This document shows, piece after piece, positions 56,301 through 63,930 of a stretch of DNA of 64,000 nucleotides. The stretch is from Sideroxydans sp. CL21 (GTDB lineage Bacteria; Pseudomonadota; Gammaproteobacteria; Burkholderiales; Gallionellaceae): NCBI RefSeq assembly GCF_902459525.1, contig NZ_LR699166.1:1562501-1626500 (forward strand). The letters are read 5' to 3'. The stretch's first letter is position 1. Each line of letters opens with the position of its first letter. Below the pieces are notes generated by a model that made no database searches, was not told where the DNA came from, and saw only the letters and a list, made by a program, of their open reading frames with translations. A program made the position numbers and the translations under genes.

Positions 56301-58982
56301 AGCTGGAGCGATTCGACCATTACCGGTCAAGTGCCTGATGAGGTGGCGGAATGTGCCATCCAGCAACAGGCACAATACGGCGGCAAGACCGCGAGGTGCG
56401 GCCAACTGGTCATCACGGCGGCAAACGGCAAGGAGTCGATCGACACCGTGACCGTGACGATCGGCGGCAAGGCCCCGACGCGCTTGGCAACCGATAATCC
56501 GTTGACGCAAAATGGCCCGGGTTCGATTCAGCAGGCGATTGACGCTGCCGCTCCGGGCGACCTGATCATTGTTCCTGCCGGTACGTACAGCGAGATGTTG
56601 CTGATGTGGAAGCCGGTCCGGTTGCAAGGTGTCGGGGCCGCCTCTAGCGTCATCAACGCGACCACGCAGCCTGGAGGCAAACTGGATCCATGGCGCCGGC
56701 AAGTCAATTGTCTGTTCGGACTGACGCTCGCCGGCTGGCCTATCTCGGGCACGAATCCTTACGATCCTTCCGGAACATACACGTGCTCGGCGGCCATGCA
56801 GTTCCAGGTGGACCGGATACCGACCGAGGCGACCATTGGCTGGGATGCCACACTGAACGGCAATCTTGCCGAGATGCTACAAGAGCCTTCGCTGATGGGC
56901 GCTCTTGAAGGAGCTGGCATCACAGTCCTGGCCAAGGGCGTGAATTTCCCGGCCGGACAAGATCCATTCCAGCTCAACGCCGGAGAAGCGGCCTTCCCGA
57001 CTGGCACCACGCTGCTGACAAGTGCCGACTGTACAACTGGTTCAGGCGGAAGCAATCCGAATCCAAGCAACTTCCAGTGCAACCCATCGGCTATTGACGG
57101 CTTGGGCATCACCGAAAGTTCACAGGGTGGCGGTGCGGTCTTCTTGCACGCCTGGGCACATAACATTCAAATTGCGAACAACCGGATTACCGCCAATTCC
57201 GGAACGCTTTCGGGTGGCATCAACATCGGTCAGGGCGAATATCCGCCTTCGTACACCGCGGGCGCCGCGAACCTGGCGCCGGGTTCCTGCGAGAGCAGTG
57301 AAATTGCGGGTGTTCAGCTGCCGTATTGCCATAACCTGAACGTGAACGTGCACCACAATGCGGTCACGCTGAATTCCTCCACCGGCGACGAATTGTTTTC
57401 TGCGACGCCGGCGGGGGCAGGCGGTGTCACTTTCTGCACCGGCGCCGACTATTACAAGTTCAACTACAACTGGATCTGCGGTAACCTGAGTAGCGGGGAC
57501 GGCGGCGGCGTGGCTCACGTCGGATTCAGCAAGAACGGTGAAATCGAGCACAACGTGATCGTGTTCAATCAGAGCACCAACCCGACGATTCCGACCAACG
57601 GTGGTGGTATCGTCGTCATGGGTGCCCCCGACGTGGATCCCACTTGCGGTGCAACGACCGACCAGGATTGCGTGTCCGCTCTCGGCTCAATCGGGCCGAG
57701 CGACGGCATAGGCCCCGGATTGAAGATCAATGGCAACCTGATCATGGGTAACGCTGCGGAAAGCGGAAGCGGCGGCGGCATCGCCTTGCAAAACGTCAAC
57801 GGTGCTGAAGTGCTCGCTTTCCCGAACAAACCTGCGCAGTGGTACGGGGTGAGCGTCACCAACAACATCATCGCCAATAACGTCGCGGGCTGGGACGGAG
57901 CAGGCATCTCGCTGCTGGATGCGTTGAAGGCGAACATCACCAACAATACGATCGCTTCCAACTCGACCACGGCGACATCGGGAACGCTGTTCAACACCCT
58001 GGGGGCGCCGCTGGCCAGTACCCAGAATACCACCAACAATTGCGTCAACTCGGCCACTGGCTGCGGAAATACTTCGCTGCCTGAGCCTTCCGGCTTGGTG
58101 AGCATCCAGAACAGCGCGATTCTGGTGGCGAACATGAAACAGCTGCCCGCGGCGACACCGATCATATGCCCGGACGGCTACTATGCGCCCGGTACGGCAG
58201 CCAAGAACGGGACATGCAAGAGTATCTCGTATCCGGTGCTGGCCAATAACGTGTTCTGGCAGAACAGTGCCTACTATGTAGGCGTGGACTCATTCAGTAC
58301 GCAATACCAGCAGGCCGTGGTCACGCTGTTCAACGCGTTTACCGGAACAAAGCCCGGGACCCAGACGACAACGGGTGCCTGCGTTCCAGCCAGCTATTGG
58401 GACATTGGCGTGCGCGGCGACACCAGTGCGACACCGAATTCGGGTTCAGGCTTTACCCTCAACCCGACTTATTCGGTGCTGACGAGCACTGCAGGTTATA
58501 GCGGAGCTTCGCAGCACAACATGGCATCGCCTCCGGGCTTTGTCAGCCAGTACTGCGACGGTGGACGCATTCCTCCAGAATCCGGAGTGTCGGGCTGGGC
58601 TGTGCCTCCGGGCATTTCGGATGCGAGCGTGCCCAATCCGATCTTCAACTTGACTCCGGTAGCAACAGTGGACGAAGGCAACAACTGGGTCAATCTGCGG
58701 TGGGGGCCGCTGACGACGAACAACCCGACAGTCAAGGGGGCGGATGGAAATTATGGCGGCGGCTTGCCTCTTGGCGACTACGCGCTGGTGTCGACTTCCC
58801 CGGCCATCGATTACGTGCCTGTTGGGCAATCGCATCCGTCGACGGACTTCTTCGGTAATCCGCGGCCGGATCCCTCCAACCTGAGCGCATTTGACGTCGG
58901 CGCGGTCGAGTTTGTACAGGCGAGTGTGGTTTTCACCGTACCGCCTCAATTCAATCAGGCTCTGCCCAATCAGGCACAGTAG
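50340..58982 (+). CDS. 2880-residue secreted multidomain protein with degenerate cupredoxin head and beta-helix
   Basis: 2880 residues with a signal peptide (AAATALSAFLLASGASFA). The N-terminal part (about 30-460) resembles a multicopper oxidase (GLYG, LFSEIDPVQNG, NAGLRMHVPSIVG), but the histidine motifs are largely lost. Then come a cadherin-like domain (about 466-550), Cna/SdrD-type regions (about 1105-1240), an IPT/TIG-like domain (about 1930-2035), a right-handed parallel beta-helix beginning SIQQAIDAAAPGDLIIVPAGTY (from about 2058) and a C-terminal anchor-like region (about 2825-2860). It is cysteine-containing throughout and is probably surface exposed. Its head is paralogous to protein B. 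It could be a metal-binding or adhesive scaffold. GAGGAG precedes the ATG. Confidence 0.8.
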   Translation: MRDNILKLNKLAAATALSAFLLASGASFALNLTAGPATATLPDGATIPMWGYSCGTVVSGETATCAALNTSAGAGGWSPVVITVPPGPLSINLTNNLSFTPTGGTTPNTVPTSLVIVGQLGGGLGAPQYGSVTPHAAQVGTTWPIAGGTASFTPPPQGPRVQSFGTEVAATGATPTTGECASGCPLTWSNLRPGTYLIESGTHPSIQGPMGLYGILVVTTAPSTSSSGTAYPAVGTTPAVTYNAEVPLLFSEIDPVQNGAVQTAVSTAGFSETKVWSGQPGGCGNPNSGVGIVNTCYPPAVNYTPLYYMINGVAFNKTHAGISLFPASPGSATAPITGNVLVRMVNAGLRMHVPSIVGSLTGGTPAVGSTPAASPSSGFALIAEDGNRLPGIPKVQSDVFMAAGKTYDVMVNVPAAGGTALPVYDRELSLSGNAIERDAGMLAYISVNGAGLPAASSLGTAVARPDTYNSLVAGQAFSVSDPSRGLIANDTNVYGVKISTPPSNGTVTLSANGTFTYVPTGTATSDSFGYCANGTTTVCATVTLAAATIEGASGITCTATTYNASMATYLAVKTPGVLAGCKDAAGYPLTVNTSTVTAAGMTVHSDANGGFTAIAPGPGTYTFTYQAQNSQGTLSTGTTMTVVFPAGSGLGVTVLDGGDKKTPITDYRWVIEEDRTFYIDPSCTTNPPTGCPSAGLGIVPTLGVNFHTSYMPYVAQGCTGPLSCEAGQTVIDPKTGSHVKTVCDISNGVCRPDLTGNGMTPVFPSQVALDPTKRYYISILPGDAANPFGAGYTGTPDCSKTGMAAGHCGHGMGGAPIGATCQTTGTTTTCVAPLTGATCTPVAGATTCIPPVTVLAQPAPYQPGKLSVLVFEDDFPLNGEQDGGGGVDVLSPQEPGLGSFQIHLWDAMAQNGDFTGQMTYDMFNQPLTNSLDGTIDPNTGLNACPITKLGQGVTGMIVTCPKYEGDGKTLSPLAGQAVVNNLMPGRFGVVATPGADRIARGEEWLQTNTLDGQKAHDAFVRIGEPSYFQEFGPAGYHVMIGFANPKIISSRLKELCAGTDPSAPQYPAAASCGNTLKGTITGQRLSRTPDERLYESGSRDTYYWTQCYVSVGDPDGEDFAFAKCDAKGNFTLTGLPDGDWRITTFDQWNDQLVDGLSTPVRLGSTTSFCPGSGSSQHNCNMGNIASTQWQTNLYTRTFIDDNKDGLSQSSEAGIPFANVAVRLRDGSLENLLVTDFTGTANFNETFPLFSWYTVETDVTRYKNTGTHVVYDVGGPADQTLTTCGGSAPGAGYPPCGTSTIGKNLANTAEQVSLPVNLRLPGAVYCAGADCTGKTIQAPASDPPSVCTTTNGATTCSTQLSSGRIDPPWVGGVEGWQGFPGQNNFLEFGKEPYVAGENGGIKGHVVYASTRPFDDPQMLVQTQWEPLVPHVTINLYQEGVGTDGITPTLTLVDHTQTSSFDDWAQGFHTDASGKTVPNMNCPGQGGAPGTPGGTALADLFFFSLYNQPEYLDFYNSQHGGAAPTSLPYNSQFKCYDGMHNWNQLQPAPYDGMYQFPSVTSMDPATGKPNGTNCTICQANNLSATTLPTSDLYYGLPQLPPGKYVVEVVVPPGFELVKEEDKNILIGDNYIAPVTQQFGGLGNIFILPDQASVGAAYNANNALNPTQGLGTKPNNQIVPGFVPEPTWPCVGEARIVPDYISLFPGSKEVAPFAGATRRLCDRKEVTLNDQMGAIAKFYVYTSIHIASKFTGGITDDYTSEFDPFSPQFGEKFAPPDLPVSVRDWAGNETNRVYADHWGAYNGMTYSTWEVNPPNPTGYAPTMMVFCMNDLGPTADIRSTIINSAGTVGPNPNFGKIGTDPLFTQGYSQFCYELPFMPGTTQYLDTPVVPTSAFAGAGYNNADCAYPDATPAVKEVDGDGIGPWVSAPGKTLTITALGDQQVPNNAYNGPSATTAPYNQKTVNRHFGFGNTPGTVALVDKHGVSHPLTSVSWSDSTITGQVPDEVAECAIQQQAQYGGKTARCGQLVITAANGKESIDTVTVTIGGKAPTRLATDNPLTQNGPGSIQQAIDAAAPGDLIIVPAGTYSEMLLMWKPVRLQGVGAASSVINATTQPGGKLDPWRRQVNCLFGLTLAGWPISGTNPYDPSGTYTCSAAMQFQVDRIPTEATIGWDATLNGNLAEMLQEPSLMGALEGAGITVLAKGVNFPAGQDPFQLNAGEAAFPTGTTLLTSADCTTGSGGSNPNPSNFQCNPSAIDGLGITESSQGGGAVFLHAWAHNIQIANNRITANSGTLSGGINIGQGEYPPSYTAGAANLAPGSCESSEIAGVQLPYCHNLNVNVHHNAVTLNSSTGDELFSATPAGAGGVTFCTGADYYKFNYNWICGNLSSGDGGGVAHVGFSKNGEIEHNVIVFNQSTNPTIPTNGGGIVVMGAPDVDPTCGATTDQDCVSALGSIGPSDGIGPGLKINGNLIMGNAAESGSGGGIALQNVNGAEVLAFPNKPAQWYGVSVTNNIIANNVAGWDGAGISLLDALKANITNNTIASNSTTATSGTLFNTLGAPLASTQNTTNNCVNSATGCGNTSLPEPSGLVSIQNSAILVANMKQLPAATPIICPDGYYAPGTAAKNGTCKSISYPVLANNVFWQNSAYYVGVDSFSTQYQQAVVTLFNAFTGTKPGTQTTTGACVPASYWDIGVRGDTSATPNSGSGFTLNPTYSVLTSTAGYSGASQHNMASPPGFVSQYCDGGRIPPESGVSGWAVPPGISDASVPNPIFNLTPVATVDEGNNWVNLRWGPLTTNNPTVKGADGNYGGGLPLGDYALVSTSPAIDYVPVGQSHPSTDFFGNPRPDPSNLSAFDVGAVEFVQASVVFTVPPQFNQALPNQAQ

Positions 58983-59007
58983 CAACTGGAAAATTAAGGA
59001 GGTAATC

Positions 59008-59454
59008 ATGTTGAAACACTACCGCGAACTGATGCTTCTCTCTTTGCTTTTCGCTTTTGCCGTCATATTAATGGGAAGCGCCAGGGCCGAAGAAGAGCAC
59101 GATAAGGAACATCAGGCTACGAATCGTTCCGATCGTTCCGAGCCAGACAATGTTGGGTCGAAGTTGGCCGTGAAAACGGGCGTGATCACGGTGACCAATC
59201 GTGGCTACGGGTCTCTCACGATTACAGCGGATCCTGAAGTCACCAGAATCTCGGGCTCCGGTAGCTTCGCGATCGTGGCGCCGTCCAACGGAACCCCCTG
59301 TGCAAAAACGCTGGTGGTCGCCGGTAAAGGGGGAACGTGCACGATTGGTGTGCGCTACACGCCATTGGATACGGAGATGTCGACTGCACGCGTGACGCTG
59401 GCGGATACCGGGGGAAAAACCGCCACCCAGGAAACGATAATCAGTGTCAGGTAG
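59008..59454 (+). CDS. Small secreted Ig-like protein
   Basis: 148 residues. A signal peptide (residues 1-27) is followed by an acidic/basic mixed segment and a beta-sandwich domain with the choice-of-anchor-D pattern: GYGSLTITADPEVTRISGSG, then CAKTLVVAGKGGTC and VRYTPLD. Two cysteines may form a disulfide. A perfect AAGGAGGTAA element precedes the ATG. It directly follows the giant protein and may be a binding or assembly partner. The stop codon lies at the start of a strong hairpin. Confidence 0.75.
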   Translation: MLKHYRELMLLSLLFAFAVILMGSARAEEEHDKEHQATNRSDRSEPDNVGSKLAVKTGVITVTNRGYGSLTITADPEVTRISGSGSFAIVAPSNGTPCAKTLVVAGKGGTCTIGVRYTPLDTEMSTARVTLADTGGKTATQETIISVR

Positions 59455-59483
59455 GCGAATCCGGGACGGATACCGGATTCGCC
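59454..59483. promoter_or_regulatory. Long hairpin between genes
   Basis: GGCGAATCCGG (59454-59464) pairs with CCGGATTCGCC (59473-59483), 11 bp with an 8-base loop, beginning at the stop codon of the upstream gene. No T-run follows, so it may be a partial terminator, an mRNA-stability element or an attenuator setting expression ratios in the operon. Confidence 0.7.
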
Positions 59484-59526
59484 CCTGCCTGGTCAAAACC
59501 CGTCTAATTCGGAGGTTTGCGCGGTT

Positions 59527-60045
59527 ATGTTCAAATGCTCTGTATCAAGCACATTGATTATCGGGATGGTTCTCGCTATTGGCGTCTTCGTTTCCACCGC
59601 CCATGCGCAGCCGGCTCAGGCAGAAAAATCTTCCGCGCCGGTCAAAATGGTGCCCGTCGTCGCAACTCCAACCCGCTATCTGCCGAATCGGTTGCCAAAA
59701 CGAGCCCGTATGTATTTCGGAGGCATTTGGGGAGTTGACTCGTTGCGCATCAAGAGGGTGGAATCGGGCGAAATCATTCGCTTCAGCTGGCGCGTGTTGG
59801 ATGCGGACAAGGCCAAAGAACTCAACGACAAGAAGGCCGAGCCTGCTTTGATCGACCCGCAGGCACGGGTAAGTCTCGTGGTCCCGTCGCTGGAACAGGT
59901 CGGGCAATTGCGCCAGAGCGCCCCGCCCGAGGCGGGCAAATCCTACTGGATGGCATTTTCGAACCAAGGCAGGTTGGTGAAACGCGGAGATCGCGTTAGC
60001 GTGTTGATTGGCCAATTTCGGGCTGACGGACTGGTGGTGGAGTAG
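59527..60045 (+). CDS. Secreted protein of unknown family
   Basis: 172 residues with a signal peptide (cleavage near residues 27-28, AHA). The mature part has YLPNRLPKRARMYFGGIWGVDSLR, a mixed beta-rich region and no catalytic motif or conserved cysteines. GGAGG lies 11 bases before the ATG. The role is unknown; its position suggests involvement in the same surface system. No homologous family is recognised by eye. Confidence 0.65.
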   Translation: MFKCSVSSTLIIGMVLAIGVFVSTAHAQPAQAEKSSAPVKMVPVVATPTRYLPNRLPKRARMYFGGIWGVDSLRIKRVESGEIIRFSWRVLDADKAKELNDKKAEPALIDPQARVSLVVPSLEQVGQLRQSAPPEAGKSYWMAFSNQGRLVKRGDRVSVLIGQFRADGLVVE

Positions 60046-60116
60046 GTTTACCTTCCGCCGGATCGTCGCTGGTTTGAGCGCAAATTTTGGTGCGTATTTA
60101 AATGGGGGATGCAAAC

Positions 60117-60914
60117 ATGAGACGATTTCTCTGCCTGGCATGTTGTCTGGTTTCACTCACGGCGTCGGCTGCTGTTTCCAAGAGCCACAACGCACCTGCG
60201 GGCAAGCTGACCGCGGCCCAAATCGTTGCCAGAAATGTGGATGCCCGCGGAGGACTTGAGGCTTGGCGGGCCGCCAAAACATTGACGATGACCGGCAAAT
60301 TGGAGGCTGGCAGTGAAAAAAATCCGGAGCTGCCGTTCGTACTCAAAATGAAGAGAGCGCACATGAGCCGCTTGGAGATTCTCTTCCAGAATCAAACAGC
60401 GGTGCAGGTCTACGACGGTGTGCAAGGCTGGAAGGTACGACCATTCCTGGGGCGCAGTGAAGTCGAGCCGTTTACCGCTGATGAGAGAAACGCGGCGGTG
60501 GACTGGCAGGAACTGGATGGTCCGCTGATTGATTATGCCAAAAAAGGAATCAAGGTAAAGTTGCAGGGTACGGAATCCGTGGAAGGACAGCGCGCTTACA
60601 AACTCAAGCTGACCATGAATAACGGCGTAGAGCGGCATGTGTGGGTCGACGCGAAAACATTCCTGGAACGAAAAATTGACGGCGAACCCAGAATGCTGGA
60701 CGGCAAACTCCGTAATGTCGCCATTTTTTACCGCGAGTACAAAAAAGAGAACGGACTGACCATGCCTCACATTCTGGAAACCGTGGTCGATGGGGGCAAA
60801 CAACCGTACAAGATGCACATTGAGCATGTGGCGATCAATCAGGCGATGGAGAATGCCTTATTTGCGAAACCCCAGTTGGCAGTGGCCAACGCATCCATGC
60901 AGCAGAACAGGTGA
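60117..60914 (+). CDS. LolA-superfamily-like exported protein, copy 1
   Basis: 265 residues from the ATG at 60117 (GGGGGA upstream; an earlier ATG at 60102 is in frame). A signal peptide precedes a mature domain with AAQIVARNVDARGGLEAWR, YDGVQGWKVRP and HVWVDAKTFLE. The pattern is that of the LolA/LolB-type beta barrels (outer-membrane-lipoprotein-sorting family). It resembles the next gene over its whole length. A cargo-binding or periplasmic chaperone role is possible but not shown. It overlaps the next gene by 4 bases. Confidence 0.75.
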   Translation: MRRFLCLACCLVSLTASAAVSKSHNAPAGKLTAAQIVARNVDARGGLEAWRAAKTLTMTGKLEAGSEKNPELPFVLKMKRAHMSRLEILFQNQTAVQVYDGVQGWKVRPFLGRSEVEPFTADERNAAVDWQELDGPLIDYAKKGIKVKLQGTESVEGQRAYKLKLTMNNGVERHVWVDAKTFLERKIDGEPRMLDGKLRNVAIFYREYKKENGLTMPHILETVVDGGKQPYKMHIEHVAINQAMENALFAKPQLAVANASMQQNR

Positions 60915-61816
60915 ATGCCATGAGAATGATTGCAACTTGGGCATTGGCGTTGAGCTTTTCAGGTCTTGCGGTGGCCATTGAGCCTGCAAATGAGCAGGGA
61001 CTGTCAGCGATCCAGATTGTCGAGAAGAATGTTGCCGCAAGAGGAGGCCTGGATGCATGGCGGAAGGTTCAGTCCATGGTGTGGATAGGGCACATCGAAG
61101 GAGCAAATGTTCCAGAACCGAGGTTGCCGTTTGCCCTTGAAATGAAGCGTCCCAATAAAACGCGCTTTGAGGTCAAAGCGCAAGGCCAAACATCTGTGCG
61201 CATGTATGACGGGGCTCACGGCTGGAAGGTGCGTCCGTCGGGCAACGGCAGGCCTGATGTGCAGCCATACTCGTCCGATGAGTTGAGATTCGCGCGTGAT
61301 GGGCAGGTCATCGACGGGCCGCTCATGGATTATCAAGCCAAGGGAATTGCGGTTGCGCTGGAAGGCATTGATGATGTCGAGGGGCACAAGGCTTATCGCT
61401 TGAGCGTCAAGTTGCCATCAGGCAACAGCCATCATGTGTGGGTCGACGCCAAGACATTCCTGGACATCAAATACGATCGCATTTTCCGCAACAAATTTGG
61501 CCAGCCTGGCTCGGTGGCGGTGTTCTATCGCAACTACCAGACGATTGAGGGGCTTCAGATACCGCTCATGATCGAAAGCGGTGCGGACACTGGCAAGGTG
61601 ACGGAAAAACTGGTGATAGATAAAGTCTCACTGAATCTGCCACTGGAAGATCGGATGTTCGCCCAACCCGGTGTACCGGGTAGGCGTAGCATGGCTCCCG
61701 CCGGCATCAACTCGCCCAGGGCGGGCCGTCAAATGGACGGATCGGCGTTATCCATGCCCGCAGAGATGCCGAGGTTCAGCCCCCAATCCGTGCCCGGTTC
61801 GGGGGCGACTCACTAA
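60911..61816 (+). CDS. LolA-superfamily-like exported protein, copy 2
   Basis: 301 residues from a GTG at 60911 that overlaps the upstream stop (GTGA); an ATG at 60920 is the alternative. It shares IQIVEKNVAARGGLDAWRKV, YDGAHGWKVRPS, GPLMDYQAKGI and HHVWVDAKTFLD with copy 1. The C-terminus has an added Pro/Ala/Gly-rich tail of about 50 residues. The pair is a tandem duplication. Function unknown. Confidence 0.75.
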   Translation: MNAMRMIATWALALSFSGLAVAIEPANEQGLSAIQIVEKNVAARGGLDAWRKVQSMVWIGHIEGANVPEPRLPFALEMKRPNKTRFEVKAQGQTSVRMYDGAHGWKVRPSGNGRPDVQPYSSDELRFARDGQVIDGPLMDYQAKGIAVALEGIDDVEGHKAYRLSVKLPSGNSHHVWVDAKTFLDIKYDRIFRNKFGQPGSVAVFYRNYQTIEGLQIPLMIESGADTGKVTEKLVIDKVSLNLPLEDRMFAQPGVPGRRSMAPAGINSPRAGRQMDGSALSMPAEMPRFSPQSVPGSGATH

Positions 61817-61832
61817 TGCGCGCCCCCTGGTC

Positions 61833-63512
61833 ATGAATATTTGTCGCATGTTCAGGTTCTTGCGCGTAGCCGCATCAATTTGTGCAGGCGCCGTGATTCT
61901 CCTGATCGTCGCACTGGTCTACCCGATGGGCTACGCACGTGCCGATTCGATGACGAGTGCAGGTGAGGCAATCTACAGACGCGGCACTTTGGAATCGGGC
62001 GTACCGCTCGTGGCGTATCGCGAGGGCGGCATTCGCATGGAGGGAGCGGATGCGGCCTGCGTCAACTGCCACAGGCGCAGTGGTTTCGGCGTCAGAGAGG
62101 GCAGTATCCCCATACCGCCGATCACTGGCATGTATCTATTGCGTCGTGGTGACCACGGTACCGGAGATCAATCCCTGCCGTATGTCGAAACGATGCATGT
62201 TGGTCATGATCCTTTATATACCGATGCGACCCTCGCAAGAGCGATCCGCGAAGGTGTTGATGCTGCAGGAAAGCCGCTTAGCTATCTGATGCCGCAATTC
62301 GAGCTGAACGACGCAGATATGGCGGCGCTCATCAGCTATCTGAAAAGTCTGGACCAGCGGAAGACGCCCGGCGTCACGGACACGGTACTGCACTTTGCCA
62401 CCATCATCACGCCGGATGCCGATCCCGTTAAACGTCGCGGAATGCTCGATGTGATCGAGCGCTATTTTGCCGACAGAAACGCGGTTCAATTTGCTCCGTC
62501 ACCGCGCCTGCGCACGTCCAACAAGACAGCGTGGGCGAACACGATGTTCATGGTTAATCGCCGCTGGCAGCTGCATGTGTGGGAGCTGACCGGTCCGGCG
62601 AACACATGGGAGGAACAGCTGAAGCAGGATCTCGCCAGAGAACCGGTACTTGCGGTTGTGTCTGGACTGGGTGGCAAGAACTGGGAGCCGGTTCACGCCT
62701 TCTGCGAGCATGAGGTCCTGCCTTGCCTGTTTCCGAACGTCGAGGTACCCCCAATCAATGCCGACCGGGATTTCTATTCCCTGTATTTTTCAAGGGGAGT
62801 GCTGCTGGAAGCACAGCTGATAGCGAACAGGATACTGGAATCAGGCCGCGGCAAGGTAGTGAGCCAGATATACCGCGCCGGCGAGAGTGGCGAGCCAGCC
62901 GCCGAGGCACTCGGCGCAGCGCTTAAATCCCATGGCATTGCCGTGCATACTCATGTCCTTGCGCTGGGTGCGTCAGGCCGGGGTGTCGCCAAGGCCTTGC
63001 GCAAGGCTTCAAGCGCAAATGTGCTTGTCCTATGGTTGCGTCCACCCGATGTTGCTGCGCTCGGCCGTGCTCCCGCCTCGCCTGGTGTGGTGTTCATGTC
63101 TGGATTAATGGGGGGGCTCGAGTATTCGCCGCTACCGCCGAGTTGGCGCAGCCGCACGCATCTTGCATACCCGTTCGATTTGCCGGAAAAGCGGATCGTA
63201 CCCGTCGATTACGCGCTCGGCTGGTTCGCAATCCGGCACATTCCGGTCGTGGACGAGCAGGTACAGGCAGATACGTTCCTTGCGTGCGGTCTGCTTGCCG
63301 AGACACTCAGTGATATGGCCGATAATTTTGTGCCCGATTATCTCGTCGAGCGTGTCCAGGACATGCTTGCCCACCGAATCATTACCGGATATTACCCGCA
63401 CCTGTCGCTTGCACCAGGCCAGCGTTTTGCATCCAAAGGTGGATATGTCGTTCATTTCGCCGATTCCAGGGATGGCCGTTTGATTGCGGACTCCAATTGG
63501 CTGGTGCCGTGA
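61833..63512 (+). CDS. Cytochrome c fused to a periplasmic-binding-protein domain
   Basis: 559 residues. After a signal sequence or anchor (about residues 12-38) a class I cytochrome c domain has C76-V-N-C79-H80 and a likely Met ligand in YLMPQFEL (near residue 152). Then a large domain with two Rossmann-like lobes and VLHFATIITPDADPVK resembles a type I periplasmic binding protein. Such a fusion is unusual. It may sense or donate electrons in the copper-protein system. ATG 61833 is preferred. There is no strong ribosome-binding site, and the frame is open to 61671. Haem attachment would need the Ccm system at the left end. Confidence 0.78.
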   Translation: MNICRMFRFLRVAASICAGAVILLIVALVYPMGYARADSMTSAGEAIYRRGTLESGVPLVAYREGGIRMEGADAACVNCHRRSGFGVREGSIPIPPITGMYLLRRGDHGTGDQSLPYVETMHVGHDPLYTDATLARAIREGVDAAGKPLSYLMPQFELNDADMAALISYLKSLDQRKTPGVTDTVLHFATIITPDADPVKRRGMLDVIERYFADRNAVQFAPSPRLRTSNKTAWANTMFMVNRRWQLHVWELTGPANTWEEQLKQDLAREPVLAVVSGLGGKNWEPVHAFCEHEVLPCLFPNVEVPPINADRDFYSLYFSRGVLLEAQLIANRILESGRGKVVSQIYRAGESGEPAAEALGAALKSHGIAVHTHVLALGASGRGVAKALRKASSANVLVLWLRPPDVAALGRAPASPGVVFMSGLMGGLEYSPLPPSWRSRTHLAYPFDLPEKRIVPVDYALGWFAIRHIPVVDEQVQADTFLACGLLAETLSDMADNFVPDYLVERVQDMLAHRIITGYYPHLSLAPGQRFASKGGYVVHFADSRDGRLIADSNWLVP

Positions 63513-63606
63513 TCCGGAGCAGTTGTTATGGCAACCGTTTTCCATATTTGCAGAGCAATGCGCTGGATGCATGCCAAGGAATGCTAACAAGACAGAGAGG
63601 TTGATC

Positions 63607-63930
63607 ATGAAGAGAATACAAATTCTTGTTTTTGTTGCGGCGCTGGCATATCCAGCAATTGATTTTGCGTCCTCTTCAGTCGATCCCGGGCAATTGGGAC
63701 GCATGAGGGGCATTTTGACTGCCTGTAGTAGCGTCAATCCACGGGAAGCATCGAAATATCTTCTGGAGATTAAGACGGTGATCGGCGATGCCACAAAAGA
63801 AACGGTAGATCAGGTTGCCGGTGCGGAGGAATACAAGCAGGCGTATCACGACGTCACCGAGGAGCTTGGAAGCATGAACCGGGACGAGATGGCACGAGCT
63901 TGTACAAATTACCTGGCGACAACAAATTAG
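63607..63930 (+). CDS. Small exported helical protein, unknown
   Basis: 107 residues with a signal peptide (residues 1-21, cleaved near DFASS). The mature part is helical with two cysteines (LTACSSV and MARACTNY), perhaps a disulfide. AGAGAGG precedes the ATG at 63607. No family is recognised. It follows the cytochrome fusion gene by 94 bases and may be part of the same operon. The window ends 70 bases after its stop. Confidence 0.6.
   Translation: MKRIQILVFVAALAYPAIDFASSSVDPGQLGRMRGILTACSSVNPREASKYLLEIKTVIGDATKETVDQVAGAEEYKQAYHDVTEELGSMNRDEMARACTNYLATTN

Noticed and set aside
55179-56702. 507-codon minus-strand open frame inside the giant secreted protein gene
   Set aside because: Arginine- and histidine-rich product typical of antisense to GC-rich coding DNA; the plus strand is one uninterrupted 2880-codon frame.
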